64,000 nt of DNA from Actinomycetota bacterium (GCA_020161015.1 JAIUOT010000049.1:92101-156100); one strand, 5' to 3'; numbered from the stretch's first letter, positions 37,538-47,198 are shown. Made by a program: numbers and translations. Notes: generated by a model from the letters alone, not told the origin.

Positions 37538-38539
37538 GTGAAGAAACTGATCAACGATCCGGCCAATGTCGTGGCCGAGACCCTGGCCGGATTCCAGGCG
37601 GCCCACGCCGATCTGGTCACCGTTCATTTCGACCCTGACTACGTCGTTCGCGCGGACGCTCCGGTCCAGGGCAAGGTCGGCCTGGTCTCCGGTGGTGGCT
37701 CGGGTCACGAGCCGCTGCACGCGGGCTACGTGGGCAAGGGCATGCTCGATGCGGCCGTTCCCGGTGCTGTCTTCACCTCCCCGACGCCCGACCCGATCCT
37801 CGACGCGACCAAGGCCGTCGACGGCGGCGCCGGCGTGCTGCACATCGTGAAGAACTACACCGGTGACGTGCTCAACTTCGAGACCGCAGCCGAGATGGCC
37901 GAGATGGAGGGCATCACGGTCAAGGCGATCGTGGTCAATGACGACGTGGCCGTGGAGAACTCCACCTGGACCGCCGGACGCCGTGGCGTCGGTGGCACCG
38001 TCCTGGTCGAGAAGATCGCCGGCGCCGCCGCCGAGCGTGGCGACGACCTCGACGGCGTCCTCGCCGTCGCGACGAAGGTCAACGACAACGTCCGCTCGAT
38101 GGGCATGGCGCTCACCGCCTGCACCGTCCCGCACGCCGGCAAGCCCTCCTTCGACCTCGGCGAGGACGAGATCGAGATCGGTATCGGCATCCACGGCGAG
38201 CCCGGCCGCAAGCGCGTCCCGATGGCCACCGCCGACGAGATCACCGACATGCTGGTCGACCCGATCCTCGAGGACATGAAGCCCGAGGCCGGCAGCAAGG
38301 TCCTGCTCTTCGTCAACGGCATGGGCGGCACGCCCGAGGCCGAGCTGTTCATCGTGTACAACCACGCCCGCAAGCGCCTGATGGACGCCGGGCTGGAGGT
38401 CGCCCGCTCGCTGGTCGGCAACTACATCACCTCGCTGGAGATGCAGGGCTGCTCGGTGACCGTGCTGAAGCTCGACGACGAGATGACCGAGCTCTGGGAC
38501 GCCCCCGTCCTCACCCCGGCCTTCCGCCGCGGGCTCTGA
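37538..38539 (+). CDS. dhaK: Dihydroxyacetone kinase substrate-binding subunit DhaK
   Basis: The 333-residue subunit binds dihydroxyacetone covalently. All key residues are there: H57 (GGGSGHEP), D110 (NYTGD) and H219 (GIGIHGEPG). [25 protein letters not shown] is the canonical segment that differs in the copy at 19650. GTG 37538 is chosen because AAAGGAGAG lies upstream and the usual N-terminus [12 protein letters not shown] begins there. First gene of dhaK-dhaL-dhaM, which phosphorylates dihydroxyacetone to DHAP at the expense of PEP. Confidence 0.94.
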   Translation: MKKLINDPANVVAETLAGFQAAHADLVTVHFDPDYVVRADAPVQGKVGLVSGGGSGHEPLHAGYVGKGMLDAAVPGAVFTSPTPDPILDATKAVDGGAGVLHIVKNYTGDVLNFETAAEMAEMEGITVKAIVVNDDVAVENSTWTAGRRGVGGTVLVEKIAGAAAERGDDLDGVLAVATKVNDNVRSMGMALTACTVPHAGKPSFDLGEDEIEIGIGIHGEPGRKRVPMATADEITDMLVDPILEDMKPEAGSKVLLFVNGMGGTPEAELFIVYNHARKRLMDAGLEVARSLVGNYITSLEMQGCSVTVLKLDDEMTELWDAPVLTPAFRRGL

Positions 38540-38550
38540 GGTAGCGGCAG

Positions 38551-39186
38551 GTGAGCGACAGCTTGTCGGTGGCCTGGGCGGACGCGTGGATTCGCGGCGC
38601 CCAGGCCGTCCTGGCCGAGCACCGGATGGAGTTGATCGACCTCGATCGCGCCATCGGTGACGGGGACCACGGGGAGAACATGGACCGGGGCTTCAAGGCG
38701 GTCGTCGCCAAGCTGGACGAGGGCGGCATCGCCGACGTCCAGGGCGTGCTGAAGATCGTGGCCTCCACCCTGATGTCGAAGGTCGGCGGTGCCGCCGGCC
38801 CGCTCTACGGGACGGCGTTCCTGCGGGCGGCGAAGGCGGTCGAGGGCGACGTCGACGCCAACGGCGTGGCCGACCTGATCGCCGGCGCGCTGGACGGGAT
38901 CGTCTCCCGCGGCAAGGCGACGACGGGTGAGAAGACCATGGTGGACGCCTGGACCCCGGCTCTGGAGGCGGCACGGGCCGCAGCCGCGAGCGGGGCGACG
39001 GCGGCCGAGGCGCTCCGCGCAGCCGCCACGGCAGCGGCCGAGGGTGCCGAGGCGACCATCCCCCTCCAGGCCACCAAGGGTCGCGCGTCCTACCTGGGCG
39101 AGCGGTCCATCGGGCACAAGGACCCCGGGGCGACCTCGACCGCGTACATCCTGAACGCGGCCGCGGACGCAGCGGAGGCGCTGTGA
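38551..39186 (+). CDS. dhaL: Dihydroxyacetone kinase ADP-binding subunit DhaL
   Basis: The 211-residue subunit holds ADP as a cofactor rephosphorylated by DhaM. AIGDGDHGENMDRGF carries the aspartates that bind two Mg ions. SKVGGAAGPLYGTAF, TTGEKTMVDAW and KGRASYLGERSIGHKDPGATS are conserved family stretches. GTG start, 11 nt after dhaK. The stop overlaps dhaM (GTGA). Confidence 0.93.
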   Translation: MSDSLSVAWADAWIRGAQAVLAEHRMELIDLDRAIGDGDHGENMDRGFKAVVAKLDEGGIADVQGVLKIVASTLMSKVGGAAGPLYGTAFLRAAKAVEGDVDANGVADLIAGALDGIVSRGKATTGEKTMVDAWTPALEAARAAAASGATAAEALRAAATAAAEGAEATIPLQATKGRASYLGERSIGHKDPGATSTAYILNAAADAAEAL

Positions 39187-39575
39187 GCGGCGTCGCTCTG
39201 GTGATCGTCTCCCACTCGGTACAACTCGCCGAGGGGGTGGTGGAGCTGGCCGCCCAGATGGCCAAGGACGTGGCACTCAGGGCGGCCGGCGGCACCGATG
39301 ACGGGCGTATCGGCACGTCCTTCGACAAGGTGAACGACGCCGTGACCGAGCTGCGTGCGGCCGGCCACGACGTCGCCATCCTGACCGACCTCGGATCGGC
39401 CACCATGACGGTGGAGTCGGTCCTCGATTTCCTCGACGAGGAGGAGGCGGCGCACGTGAAGTTCGCCGATGGTCCTCTCGTCGAGGGAGCGGTGGCAGCC
39501 GCCGTCACCGCCCAGGTGGGCGGCGACCTCGACGCGGTTGTCGCTGCCGGCCGGGCCCGCGAGCTGTTCAGCTGA
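39183..39575 (+). CDS. dhaM: PTS-dependent dihydroxyacetone kinase phosphotransferase subunit DhaM
   Basis: The 130-residue protein is the EIIA(Man)-like domain alone, without fused HPr or EI parts, so it depends on the general PTS proteins. The active histidine is in LVIVSHSVQLAEGV, and GTSFDKVNDAV and DLGSATMTVESVLDF follow the family pattern. This is the only DhaM in the window and could also serve the DhaL-like protein at 18966. Confidence 0.92.
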   Translation: MSGVALVIVSHSVQLAEGVVELAAQMAKDVALRAAGGTDDGRIGTSFDKVNDAVTELRAAGHDVAILTDLGSATMTVESVLDFLDEEEAAHVKFADGPLVEGAVAAAVTAQVGGDLDAVVAAGRARELFS

Positions 39576-39630
39576 GCACTCACCCCTCCGATCAGCCGGC
39601 CAGCCCTCGCGGGCCTCGCTGGGACGTCCT

Positions 39631-39648
39631 GCACGTGGCGCCACGTGC
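39631..39648. promoter_or_regulatory. Perfect 18-bp palindrome
   Basis: GCACGTGGCGCCACGTGC is a perfect palindrome, containing two CACGTG boxes, located between dhaM and the antiporter gene. It may be an operator for the downstream gene or a small hairpin. Confidence 0.55.
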
Positions 39649-39679
39649 CTCACGGGCGTGAGTGCGTCGACAGGCGCGG

Positions 39680-39711
39680 CCACGGGCCGGTCCTTCGCGG
39701 CCGGCCCGTGG
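39680..39711 (+). terminator. Terminator after dhaKLM
   Basis: CCACGGGCCGG (39680-39690) and CCGGCCCGTGG (39701-39711) form a perfect 11-bp stem with a 10-nt loop, about 100 nt after dhaM. Confidence 0.75.
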
Positions 39712-39803
39712 TGTGTCCCCGGCGTCCGCCCCGGACGTCCCGGTGGACGCCGTAGTCGGTGCCCGGCGCCCCGCGTCACTAGACTCCGGCCAGAGGAGGC
39801 GGC

Positions 39804-41285
39804 GTGGGACTCGACCAGGTGCTGTTGCTGGGATCGGTCGTGCTTCTGGTCGCCGTCGGCGCGGCCCGCCTCGGGTCGCGGCTGGGGCTGCCGTCCCTGA
39901 TCCTGTTCCTCTGCCTCGGCGCCGGGCTGCAGTTCTTCGTCGAGTTCGACAACGCAGAGCTCGCCCACTCCCTCGGCTTCGCCGCGCTCGTCCTGATCCT
40001 GGCCGAGGGCGGCTACACCACGCGCTGGACGGAGATCCGCGGCGCGCTGCCGGCCGCCGTGATGCTGGCCACGGTCGGGGTGGGGATCTCTGTGGCCACC
40101 GTGGCGGCCTTCGCCCACTTCGTCCTCGGGCTGGCGCCGACGACCGCCGTCCTGCTCGGGGCGATCATGTCGCCCACCGATGCCGCCGCCATCTTCTCCG
40201 TGCTGCGCAAGGTGCCGCTGCCGGCCCGGCTGCGCGCCGTCATCGAGGCCGAGTCAGGCTTCAACGACGCCCCGATCGTGCTGCTCGTCGCCACGGCCAC
40301 CGAGTGGGCGCTGGGCCGGGGGACGCACGACAACCCCGGCGTGATGGTCGGCATGATCGTGCTGGAACTGGTCGGCGGCGTGCTGCTGGGCGCGGCGCTC
40401 GGCTGGCTCGGTGTCCGGGCGCTCCGGAGCATCGCGCTCCCGGCGTCCGGCCTCTACCCCCTGGCCGGGCTCGGCTGGGCGGTCATGTCGTACGGGCTGG
40501 GCAGCATGCTCCACCTCTCCGGCTTCGCGGCGGTGTACGTCACGGCGTTCGTCCTCGGCAACGGCCAGCTGCCCCACCGGCACGCCACGCGGTCGTTCGC
40601 GGAGGGCGTGGGCTGGGTCGCGCAGATCGGCCTGTTCGTCATGCTCGGCATGCTCTCGGAGCCCTTGCGGGAGTCGCCCTGGTCGATCTTCGTCGGGATC
40701 GCCGTGGGTGCGTTCCTCACCTTCGTCGCCAGACCCCTGTCCGTGATGGCCTGCCTCACGATCTTCCGGGTGCCGTGGCGCGACCAGGCGTTCGTCTCCT
40801 GGGCGGGACTGCGCGGCGCGGTGCCGATCATCATGGCCACCGTCCCCCTGGCCGCGCGGGCGCCGGACGCGATCGCGCTGTTCGACATCGTGTTCGCGTT
40901 CGTGATCGTGTTCACCCTCGTCCAGTCGCCGACCCTGCCCTGGGTGGCCCGCAAGCTCCGGGTCTCCACGGGGGAGGACTCGACCGACGTCGAGTTCGAG
41001 TTCGCGCCGCTCGACACCATCAAGGCCGACATGATGCAGGTGCACGTGGCCAGCGGCTCGCGGCTGCACGGCGTGACGATCCGGGAGCTGCGGCTGCCGA
41101 AGAACTCGGTGGTCTCGCTGATCGTCCGCGACGGCGAGCCGTTCACCCCCAAGCCCGACCAGATCGTGCGCTCCGGGGACGACCTGCTGATCGTGACCAA
41201 CGGCACCGACCGGCGCCGGGTCGAGGCGCGGCTGCGCAGCATCTCCCACGGCGGGCGCCTGGGGGGCTGGCTGCCGGGGGAGTGA
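39804..41285 (+). CDS. Potassium/proton antiporter, CPA family with TrkA_C domain (NhaP2/CvrA-like)
   Basis: The 493-residue protein has about 12 membrane helices to residue 390. LGAIMSPTDAAAIFSVLRKV is the conserved unwound helix motif, and IEAESGFNDAPIVLL carries the ND/ion-binding pair. The C-terminal part (about 410-490; VHVASGSRLHGVTIRELRLPKNSVVSLIVRDG) is a TrkA_C (RCK_C) regulatory domain. This suggests ion homeostasis under osmotic or pH stress. GTG is preceded by AGAGGAGGCGG. It stands alone between two hairpins and a convergent gene. Confidence 0.9.
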   Translation: MGLDQVLLLGSVVLLVAVGAARLGSRLGLPSLILFLCLGAGLQFFVEFDNAELAHSLGFAALVLILAEGGYTTRWTEIRGALPAAVMLATVGVGISVATVAAFAHFVLGLAPTTAVLLGAIMSPTDAAAIFSVLRKVPLPARLRAVIEAESGFNDAPIVLLVATATEWALGRGTHDNPGVMVGMIVLELVGGVLLGAALGWLGVRALRSIALPASGLYPLAGLGWAVMSYGLGSMLHLSGFAAVYVTAFVLGNGQLPHRHATRSFAEGVGWVAQIGLFVMLGMLSEPLRESPWSIFVGIAVGAFLTFVARPLSVMACLTIFRVPWRDQAFVSWAGLRGAVPIIMATVPLAARAPDAIALFDIVFAFVIVFTLVQSPTLPWVARKLRVSTGEDSTDVEFEFAPLDTIKADMMQVHVASGSRLHGVTIRELRLPKNSVVSLIVRDGEPFTPKPDQIVRSGDDLLIVTNGTDRRRVEARLRSISHGGRLGGWLPGE

Positions 41286-41297
41286 GCCCCCAGGCGG

Positions 41298-41867
41298 TTA
41301 CTTCTTCTTCTTGGTGGGCGTCTCGCTCGGCGTCGGCGTGGGCGTGACCGTCTCCTCGGTCGGCTCGGCCGAGGCCGTGGTGATCACGGGCAGGCAGACC
41401 GGGCCGGTCACGGCGACCTTCGGCTCGGGCGGGTTCTTGCGGTCCTGGTAGGGCGTCGGCACGATCACGTCGACGACGTGGTCGGCGCGGCCGTCACCCT
41501 CGGTGACCGCGCCGTCAAACATCTGCGCGACCAGCTTCACCTCGGGGTCGTCGGCGGAGTTGCCGATCACCGTCGTGGTCTCCACCTTGCGGTCGGAGTT
41601 GTTGTAGTGGGTCACGTGGAAGCCGTGCGAGATCAGGAAGAAGCGGGTGTTCTTGGCGTGCCCGCCGGTCTCGCCGCCGTTCAGCACGCGCACCGTCACC
41701 TTGTCCGAGGTGAGGTAGTCGCCGACGTCCTGCATGACGCAGGCGGCGTCCGGCTTGGAGGTGTCCTTCGTCGCCTGGTCGTAGCCCCACTTCGCGCCGT
41801 AGCCGAGGATCGCGAGCAGCAGCAGCAGCGTGACCGGGGTCTTGAGGACCCTGATGACCTTGCGCAC
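41298..41867 (-). CDS. LytR_C-domain membrane protein
   Basis: The 189-residue protein has one N-terminal membrane helix (TPVTLLLLLAILGYGAKWGYD), an external LytR/CpsA/Psr C-terminal domain (about 55-140: VTVRVLNGGETGGHAKNTRFFLISHGFHVTHYNNSDRKV; SADDPEVKLVAQMF), and a Thr/Pro/Lys-rich tail ending in KKKK. Stand-alone LytR_C proteins are common in actinobacteria; the function is not defined but a cell-wall role is likely. GTG 41867 is preferred with GGGAG five nt upstream. It probably shares a transcript with the 97-residue gene at 41912. Confidence 0.82.
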   Translation of the reverse strand: MRKVIRVLKTPVTLLLLLAILGYGAKWGYDQATKDTSKPDAACVMQDVGDYLTSDKVTVRVLNGGETGGHAKNTRFFLISHGFHVTHYNNSDRKVETTTVIGNSADDPEVKLVAQMFDGAVTEGDGRADHVVDVIVPTPYQDRKNPPEPKVAVTGPVCLPVITTASAEPTEETVTPTPTPSETPTKKKK

Positions 41868-41911
41868 GTGCACTCCCGGGACAGACGACTGGTGGCGAAC
41901 CTCGTTCAAGC

Positions 41912-42205
41912 CTACTTGAGTTCCAGGACGCGGGCGTGCATGGTCTGGCGCTGCTGCAGCGCGGCCCGGAGGGCCCGGTGCAGGCCGTCCTCGAGGTAGA
42001 GGTCACCCTCGAAGCTCACCACGTGGGCGAACAGGTCACCGTAGAAGGTGGAGTCCTCCTCCAGCAGCGCCTCGAGGTCGAGCGTGCGCTTGGTCGTGAC
42101 GAGCTCGTCCAGCCGCACCTGCTGCGGGGCGATCGCCGCCCACTGCTTCTGCACGTAGCCGTGCTCGGGGTAGGGACGGGACTCACCGACGCGCTTGAAG
42201 ATCAC
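41912..42205 (-). CDS. Conserved actinobacterial hypothetical protein
   Basis: The 97-residue protein (MIFKRVGESRPYPEHGYVQKQW...) looks well structured: a charged N-terminus, VRLDELVTTKRTLDLEALLEEDSTFYGDLFAHVVSFEGDLYLEDGLHRALRAALQQRQTMHARVLEL. I recognise it as a type of small protein seen next to LytR_C genes in actinobacteria but cannot name its function. The ATG lies upstream of the LytR_C gene by 44 bp in the same direction. Confidence 0.8.
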   Translation of the reverse strand: MIFKRVGESRPYPEHGYVQKQWAAIAPQQVRLDELVTTKRTLDLEALLEEDSTFYGDLFAHVVSFEGDLYLEDGLHRALRAALQQRQTMHARVLELK

Positions 42206-42244
42206 GATTCGAGTCTACGGGGCGCGCCGGAACGCCCCGGTCGG

Positions 42245-43510
42245 CTACCGCCCGGTGCCGGCGTAGACGACCGCCTCGCCCTCGCTGTCGAGGCCGAAGG
42301 CGGTGTGGCCGGCGCGGACGGCGGTCTCGACGTCCTTGATGTCGACCACGACAGAGATCCGGATCTCCGAGGTCGAGATCATCCCGATGTTCACGCCGGC
42401 GTCCGCCAGCGCCCGGAAGAACCGGGCGGTGACGCCCGGGTGGGAGCGCATGCCGACGCCGACGACGGAGACCTTGCCGACCTGGTCGTCGTAGAGGACG
42501 TCCACGAAGCCGATGCGCTCCTGCGCCTCGCGGAGCGCGGCGATGGCCCGGGCGCCGTCGGTCTGGGCGAGGGTGAAGGAGATGTCGGTGGCCTGCTCGT
42601 GCTCGCGGGAGACGTTCTGCACGATCATGTCGATGTTCACGTCGGCGTCGGCCACCGCGCTGAAGATGTCCGCGGCCTCGCCGACTCGGTCGGGCACGCC
42701 GACGATCGTGATCTTGGCCTCGCTGCGGTCATGCGCGATGCCTTCGATCAGGGGCTGCTCCATGCCACTCTCCTCGTAGTCGATGTCCTTCACCCAGGTG
42801 CCCGGCAGGTCGCTGAACGACGAGCGGACATGCACCGGGACGTGCTCGCGCCGCGCGTACTCGACGCAGCGCAGGTGCAGGATCTTGGCGCCGTTGGCGG
42901 CCAGCTCCAGCATGTCCTCGTACCCGATCTGGGGGATCTGCCGGGCGCCCGGGACGATCCGCGGGTCGGCGGTGAACACCCCGTCCACGTCGGAGTAGAT
43001 CTCGCAGTAGGCGGCGCCCAGGGCCGCGGCGAGGGCCACCGCCGTGGTGTCGGACGCGCCGCGTCCCAGCGTGGTGACGTCCTTGGTGGTCTGGGACACC
43101 CCCTGGAAGCCGGCGACGATCACCACGTCGCCCTCGGCCAGGGCCGAGACGATCCGCCCGGGCGTGATGTCGATGATCCGTGCGTCGCCGTGCGTCCCGG
43201 TCGTGATCACGCCGGCCTGGGAGCCGGTGAAGGACCGTGCCGTCGCGCCGAGGTCGTTGATCGCCATCGCCAGCAGCGCCGCGCTGATCCGCTCGCCGGC
43301 GGTGAGCAGCATGTCGAGCTCGCGGGGACGCGGCTCCGGCGACACCTGGAGCGCCAGGTCCATCAGCTCGTCCGTGGTGTCGCCCATGGCCGAGATGACC
43401 ACGACCACCTCGTTGCCGCCGGCCTGCGCAGAGACGATCCGTCGCGCCACCCGCTTGATGCTCTCCGCGTCGGCGACCGACGACCCGCCGAACTTCTGTA
43501 CCACCCGCAC
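42245..43510 (-). CDS. lysC: Aspartate kinase
   Basis: The 421-residue enzyme phosphorylates aspartate, the first step to lysine, threonine, methionine and [22 protein letters not shown] is the kinase signature; [30 protein letters not shown] and [21 protein letters not shown] follow. Two ACT domains occupy about 265-421 ([65 protein letters not shown]), giving feedback control by lysine/threonine. A second start inside, as in Corynebacterium, could make the small subunit. GTG 43510 is chosen by homology. No asd gene follows. Confidence 0.94.
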   Translation of the reverse strand: MRVVQKFGGSSVADAESIKRVARRIVSAQAGGNEVVVVISAMGDTTDELMDLALQVSPEPRPRELDMLLTAGERISAALLAMAINDLGATARSFTGSQAGVITTGTHGDARIIDITPGRIVSALAEGDVVIVAGFQGVSQTTKDVTTLGRGASDTTAVALAAALGAAYCEIYSDVDGVFTADPRIVPGARQIPQIGYEDMLELAANGAKILHLRCVEYARREHVPVHVRSSFSDLPGTWVKDIDYEESGMEQPLIEGIAHDRSEAKITIVGVPDRVGEAADIFSAVADADVNIDMIVQNVSREHEQATDISFTLAQTDGARAIAALREAQERIGFVDVLYDDQVGKVSVVGVGMRSHPGVTARFFRALADAGVNIGMISTSEIRISVVVDIKDVETAVRAGHTAFGLDSEGEAVVYAGTGR

Positions 43511-43597
43511 CGTTCCACTCTGCCAGATGTCGGACCAGGGTCCGGTCGTGGACTCACCTGATGGGCGCAGCCCGGTCCGCGACCTACGGTGGAACGC

Positions 43598-43918
43598 ATG
43601 ACCAACGCCCCGACCGAACAGCACTGGGAACAGCCGTCCTTCGACACCCGCCCCGCGGGAGAGCTCGTGTCGGGGCCCGTCCTCGTGCCGGCAGCGACCC
43701 TGGTGGTCGCGCCGCCCACGGCGCAGGAGGAGACGCTGCGGACGATGCGCCGGCTGGTCTGGCCGCTCGCCCTGGTGGTGGCCGTGCTGACCGGGAGCTG
43801 GGTGTCGGCCCTGGTGCTGGCCATCGTGGCCAGCGCGGTGCTGAAGCGGCAGCTCTTCCTCGCCTGGCAGCAGCGGGTCCAGCTGGAGCGCGCTCCGGCG
43901 GGCACCGTCCTACGATGA
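43598..43918 (+). CDS. Small membrane protein, tandem paralogue 1
   Basis: The 106-residue protein has a soluble, Pro/Glu-rich N-terminus with [12 protein letters not shown] and one or two membrane helices at about 55-85 ([34 protein letters not shown]). No known domain. TACGGT ends 8 nt before ATG, so it may be leaderless. The next gene has the same architecture (WQQPGFDAS; GLVWPVMILLAIMGQIGWWPAMLIALVSSVVL), showing an old tandem duplication. Confidence 0.7.
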   Translation: MTNAPTEQHWEQPSFDTRPAGELVSGPVLVPAATLVVAPPTAQEETLRTMRRLVWPLALVVAVLTGSWVSALVLAIVASAVLKRQLFLAWQQRVQLERAPAGTVLR

Positions 43919-43922
43919 TGCT

Positions 43923-44285
43923 GTGACCAGCACACCTCCCCCGCCCACGGGCGACACGGAGCCGACCTGGCAGCAGCCGGGGTTCGACGCCTCCCAGGAC
44001 GCGCCGCTGGAGGGCCCGGTCTACTCGGCCTCGGGCGCTCCGCTGGTGCCACGCCCGGTGTCACCGCCGCCCTCGGTCACCGAGACGGTGGTGACCACGA
44101 TCGGAGGCCTCGTCTGGCCGGTGATGATCCTGCTGGCGATCATGGGCCAGATCGGCTGGTGGCCGGCCATGCTGATCGCACTGGTCAGCAGCGTGGTGCT
44201 CGGCAACGTCGGCGCACACCTGAAGGCACGCCGGCGGGCGCTCGGCCGCCGCGACATGGGGGACGACCGGGGGGAACTGCGATGA
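43923..44285 (+). CDS. Small membrane protein, tandem paralogue 2
   Basis: The 120-residue protein is a paralogue of the preceding one: Pro-rich N-terminus, WQQPGFD, one or two membrane helices (about 62-98), then an Arg-rich end. GTG lies 6 nt after TACGAT (43911-43916), which itself sits over the previous gene's end, suggesting a second leaderless start. The stop overlaps the oxidoreductase ATG (ATGA). Function is unknown. Confidence 0.7.
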   Translation: MTSTPPPPTGDTEPTWQQPGFDASQDAPLEGPVYSASGAPLVPRPVSPPPSVTETVVTTIGGLVWPVMILLAIMGQIGWWPAMLIALVSSVVLGNVGAHLKARRRALGRRDMGDDRGELR

Positions 44286-45241
44286 GCGTTCGCTGGGGCA
44301 TCGCCGGACCGGGACGGATCGCCGCCACCGTGGCGGCGGAATTCGCGCACGTGCCGGACGCAGAGCTGGTGGCTGTCGGGTCGCGCTCCCTCGAGCGGGC
44401 CCGGGAGTTCGCGGGGCGCTTCGGCATCCTGCAGGCCCACGGCAGCTACGCCGAGCTGTTCGCGTCCGACGTGGACGCCATCTACCTGGCCACCCCGCAC
44501 GGCCAGCACACCGACCTGGCGCTCGCCGCGATCGAGGCAGGCAAGGCGGTGCTGGTAGAGAAGTCGTTCACCACGTCCGTGGCCGATACCGAGGCCGTCA
44601 TCCGCGCAGGACGCGAGCGGGGCGTCTTCGTGATGGAGGCCATGTGGACCCGCTTCCTGCCGGCGATCGTGCGGCTGCGCCAGATGGTCGCCGACGGCGA
44701 ACTCGGTGAGATCAGGGCCGTCTACGGAGACCTGCTCGCGTTCCGCGAGTTCGAGCCGGCAGACCGGTTGTTCAACCCGGCCCTCGGCGGCGGCGCCGTC
44801 CTCGACCTGGGCGTGTACGTGATCTCCTTCGCCCAGCAGTTCCTCGGCACGCCGAGCCTCGTCCACGCCGTCGGCGGGCTCTACCCGAACGGGGTGGAGG
44901 GGGAGGCGGGCATCCTGCTCGGCTGGGACGACGGCCGCTACTCCACCCAGGCGATCGGGTTCACCGCGCCCGGGCCGGGCCGCCAGGTGGTGGCCGGGAC
45001 GAAGGGGTGGGTCGAGGTGAAGCCGCGGTTCCACCGGGGCGAGCAGCTGTCGGTCCACCTGCTCGGGCGCGAGCCGGAGGAACTGACCCTGCCCAGGACG
45101 GGCGTCGGCTACTGCCACGAGCTCATCCACGTGGGCGAGTGCCTCGCCGCCGGACTCACCGAGAGCCCGGTCATGCCGCTCGACGACACGCTCGCCGTCC
45201 AGCAGGTGATGGCCGAGGTGCTGAGTCAGCTGGGTCGCTAG
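44282..45241 (+). CDS. Gfo/Idh/MocA-family NAD(P)-dependent oxidoreductase
   Basis: The 319-residue protein has a Rossmann N-terminus (WGIAGPGRIAATVAAEFAHVPDAELVAVGSRS), the family lysine in VLVEKSFTTSV (EKP-like site with S), and the MocA C-terminal beta domain with GGGAVLDLGVYVISFAQQFLG. It is like trans-1,2-dihydrobenzenediol/D-xylose dehydrogenases; the substrate is unknown. Overlaps the preceding membrane protein gene by 4 bp. Confidence 0.86.
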   Translation: MSVRWGIAGPGRIAATVAAEFAHVPDAELVAVGSRSLERAREFAGRFGILQAHGSYAELFASDVDAIYLATPHGQHTDLALAAIEAGKAVLVEKSFTTSVADTEAVIRAGRERGVFVMEAMWTRFLPAIVRLRQMVADGELGEIRAVYGDLLAFREFEPADRLFNPALGGGAVLDLGVYVISFAQQFLGTPSLVHAVGGLYPNGVEGEAGILLGWDDGRYSTQAIGFTAPGPGRQVVAGTKGWVEVKPRFHRGEQLSVHLLGREPEELTLPRTGVGYCHELIHVGECLAAGLTESPVMPLDDTLAVQQVMAEVLSQLGR

Positions 45242-45345
45242 CCCGGCCCGGGGCTGGAACTGCTTAGCCGTCCGCCCTTGTCAGGCCTCCCTTGCGGCGG
45301 CATACGGTCGGAGCGTCCCTGCTGCCTGTCCCGAGGAGCCGTGCC

Positions 45346-45750
45346 ATGGCCGTCCAGCTGTTCTGCTACCTGAACTTCCCCGGCAACACCCGCGAGGCGC
45401 TGGCCTACTACCAGGAGGTGTTCGGCGGCGAGGCCGCCATCTCCACCTTCGGGGAGTACGGCATCGAGGGCGTCCCGGCCGACGGCATCATGCACGCGCA
45501 GCTCGTCACCCCGGCTTTCACGATCATGGCCTCCGACGCCCTCGCGGGTGCCGAGCAGGAGTGGGCCGGGTCGCGCATCCACCTGGCCCTGATGGGCGAC
45601 GACCTCGACCTCCTCACCGGCTGGTACGAGCGCCTCGCCGCGGACGGCACGCCCGGCCAGCCCCTGCAGGCGCAGGTCTGGGGCGACACCTACGGCGACG
45701 TGAAGGACCGCTTCGGCATCGAGTGGCTGTTCAACATCTCCGCCGCGTAA
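45346..45750 (+). CDS. VOC-family protein, PhnB/glyoxalase-like
   Basis: The 134-residue protein has the PhnB-like opening VQLFCYLNFPGNTREALAYYQEVFGGEA and the two-module VOC fold, with MHAQLV in the middle and WGDTYGDVKDRFGIEWLFN at the end. It is typical of the DUF1801/3-demethylubiquinone-like group; no biochemical role is assigned. GAGGAG lies upstream of the ATG. Confidence 0.88.
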   Translation: MAVQLFCYLNFPGNTREALAYYQEVFGGEAAISTFGEYGIEGVPADGIMHAQLVTPAFTIMASDALAGAEQEWAGSRIHLALMGDDLDLLTGWYERLAADGTPGQPLQAQVWGDTYGDVKDRFGIEWLFNISAA

Positions 45751-45781
45751 GGACCGTGCGACGCTCCGTCCGCCCCGGGCG

Positions 45782-46714
45782 TCAGTCCATGATCTCCGGT
45801 TCGATCACGAGGTCGCGGGTGCGCGCTGCCCGCAGGCTGTCGACGGTCAGCACGACCAGCGCCACCCAGACCAGGCCGAAACCGATCCAGCGGGGCGCGG
45901 GCATCACCTCGTGGTTCACCCAGACGCCCAGGGAGAACTGGATCACCGGGGTCAGGTACTGGATCAGGCCCATCATGCTCAGCGGGATGCGGCTGCTGGC
46001 CGCGGCGAACATCAGCAGCGGCACCGCCGTCACCACGCCGGCCAGCGTCAGCCCGACGGTCAGGCCGGGGCCGTGGGCGAGGTACGCACTCGTCCCCGAG
46101 GCCTGGAGCCACACGAGGAACCCCAGGGCGAGCGGGGCCAGCAGGGCCGTCTCCACGGTCAGGCCGACCAGCGGCGAGACGATGCCCCCGACCTGCTTCT
46201 TCATCAGCCCGTAGAGCCCGAAGGACGCCGCCAGCGACAGGGCAACCCACGGCACCTGGCCGTAGCCGACGGCGATCACGACGACGGCGACCGCGCCGAC
46301 CCCCACGGCCACCTTCTGCGCGGTGCGCAGCCGCTCGTGCAGCACCAGCACCGCAAGGGCCACCGTGACCAACGGGTTGATGAAGTAGCCGAGCGCCGCG
46401 TCGACGATGTGGTCGTTGAGCACACCCCACACGTAGATCGACCAGTTCACCGTGACCAGGAGGCCGGCGGCGCTCAGCCGCCAGAACAGCGACCGGTCGG
46501 CCAGCACCTGGCGGAGGTGCCCCCACTCCCGCCAGACCAGCACTCCGGCCAGGCACAGCACGAACGTCCAGAACACCCGGTGGCCGATGATCTCGAAGGG
46601 GTCGGCGGCCGAGAGCAGCTTGAAGTACAGGGGAAACGCGCCCCACAGCAGGTACGCGCCGAAGGCGAGGGCCAACCCTCTCGGGTCGAGCTGCGGCGGG
46701 CGTTGGTCAGGCAC
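45782..46714 (-). CDS. rarD: EamA-family permease RarD
   Basis: The 310-residue protein has ten membrane helices. GLALAFGAYLLWGAFPLYFKLLSAADPFEIIGHRVFWT and LLVTVNWSIYVWGVLNDHIVDAALGYFINPL are hallmark RarD sequences, and GLIQYLTPVIQFSLGVWVNHE closes the second EamA repeat. The transported compound is not known (chloramphenicol-sensitive family name). It converges with the VOC gene. Confidence 0.92.
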   Translation of the reverse strand: MPDQRPPQLDPRGLALAFGAYLLWGAFPLYFKLLSAADPFEIIGHRVFWTFVLCLAGVLVWREWGHLRQVLADRSLFWRLSAAGLLVTVNWSIYVWGVLNDHIVDAALGYFINPLVTVALAVLVLHERLRTAQKVAVGVGAVAVVVIAVGYGQVPWVALSLAASFGLYGLMKKQVGGIVSPLVGLTVETALLAPLALGFLVWLQASGTSAYLAHGPGLTVGLTLAGVVTAVPLLMFAAASSRIPLSMMGLIQYLTPVIQFSLGVWVNHEVMPAPRWIGFGLVWVALVVLTVDSLRAARTRDLVIEPEIMD

Positions 46715-46866
46715 CGGCCCACACTACGACCGGCCCGCCCGCACCGCCCGCACCGTCCAGCGTCGAGGCTGGTCAGCCCCCGGTTCTTGCGCGTCCGCCC
46801 CACGGGCGTCCGCCCGTCCCGGCACGTCCCGCGCGCCGGCACGTCCCGCCCGTCTCTCTGGTCGCG

Positions 46867-46937
46867 TTTGCTGCCGATCGCAACGCGTGCTGCCGAAATT
46901 CCGGCAGCAAGGGTTGCACTCGGCGGCGCGAATGGGG
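46867..46937 (+). repeat. CTGCCGGAATT palindromic repeat, copy A
   Basis: The unit reads TTTGCTGCCGATCGCAAC, then GCTGCCGAAATTCCGGCAGC (imperfect palindrome, 46889-46908), then AGGGTTGCACTCGG and a trailing GGCGCGAATGGGG. Confidence 0.8.
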
Positions 46938-47198
46938 GGCGACGGCAGGCGGATGGGGGTGGGACGGCGGGAGGCGGATGGGGGGACGGGAGGCGGGCGG
47001 ACGAGGTGGGATGGGAGGCATGCTGCTGGGGGTGGGATGGGAGGCAGCCGTGTGGGCGGGAGGACGGGGCGGCGGCGCGAGGGCGGGTCGGCGCCCTCAG
47101 CCGGGGTGGATCGGCCTGCGGTCCTGTGCGGGTTGGCCCGCGCTCGGCCTGGCCGAGCCGGGGGTCTCCCCGCGTCTCACCCGTCCCGTCGGGGCTTC

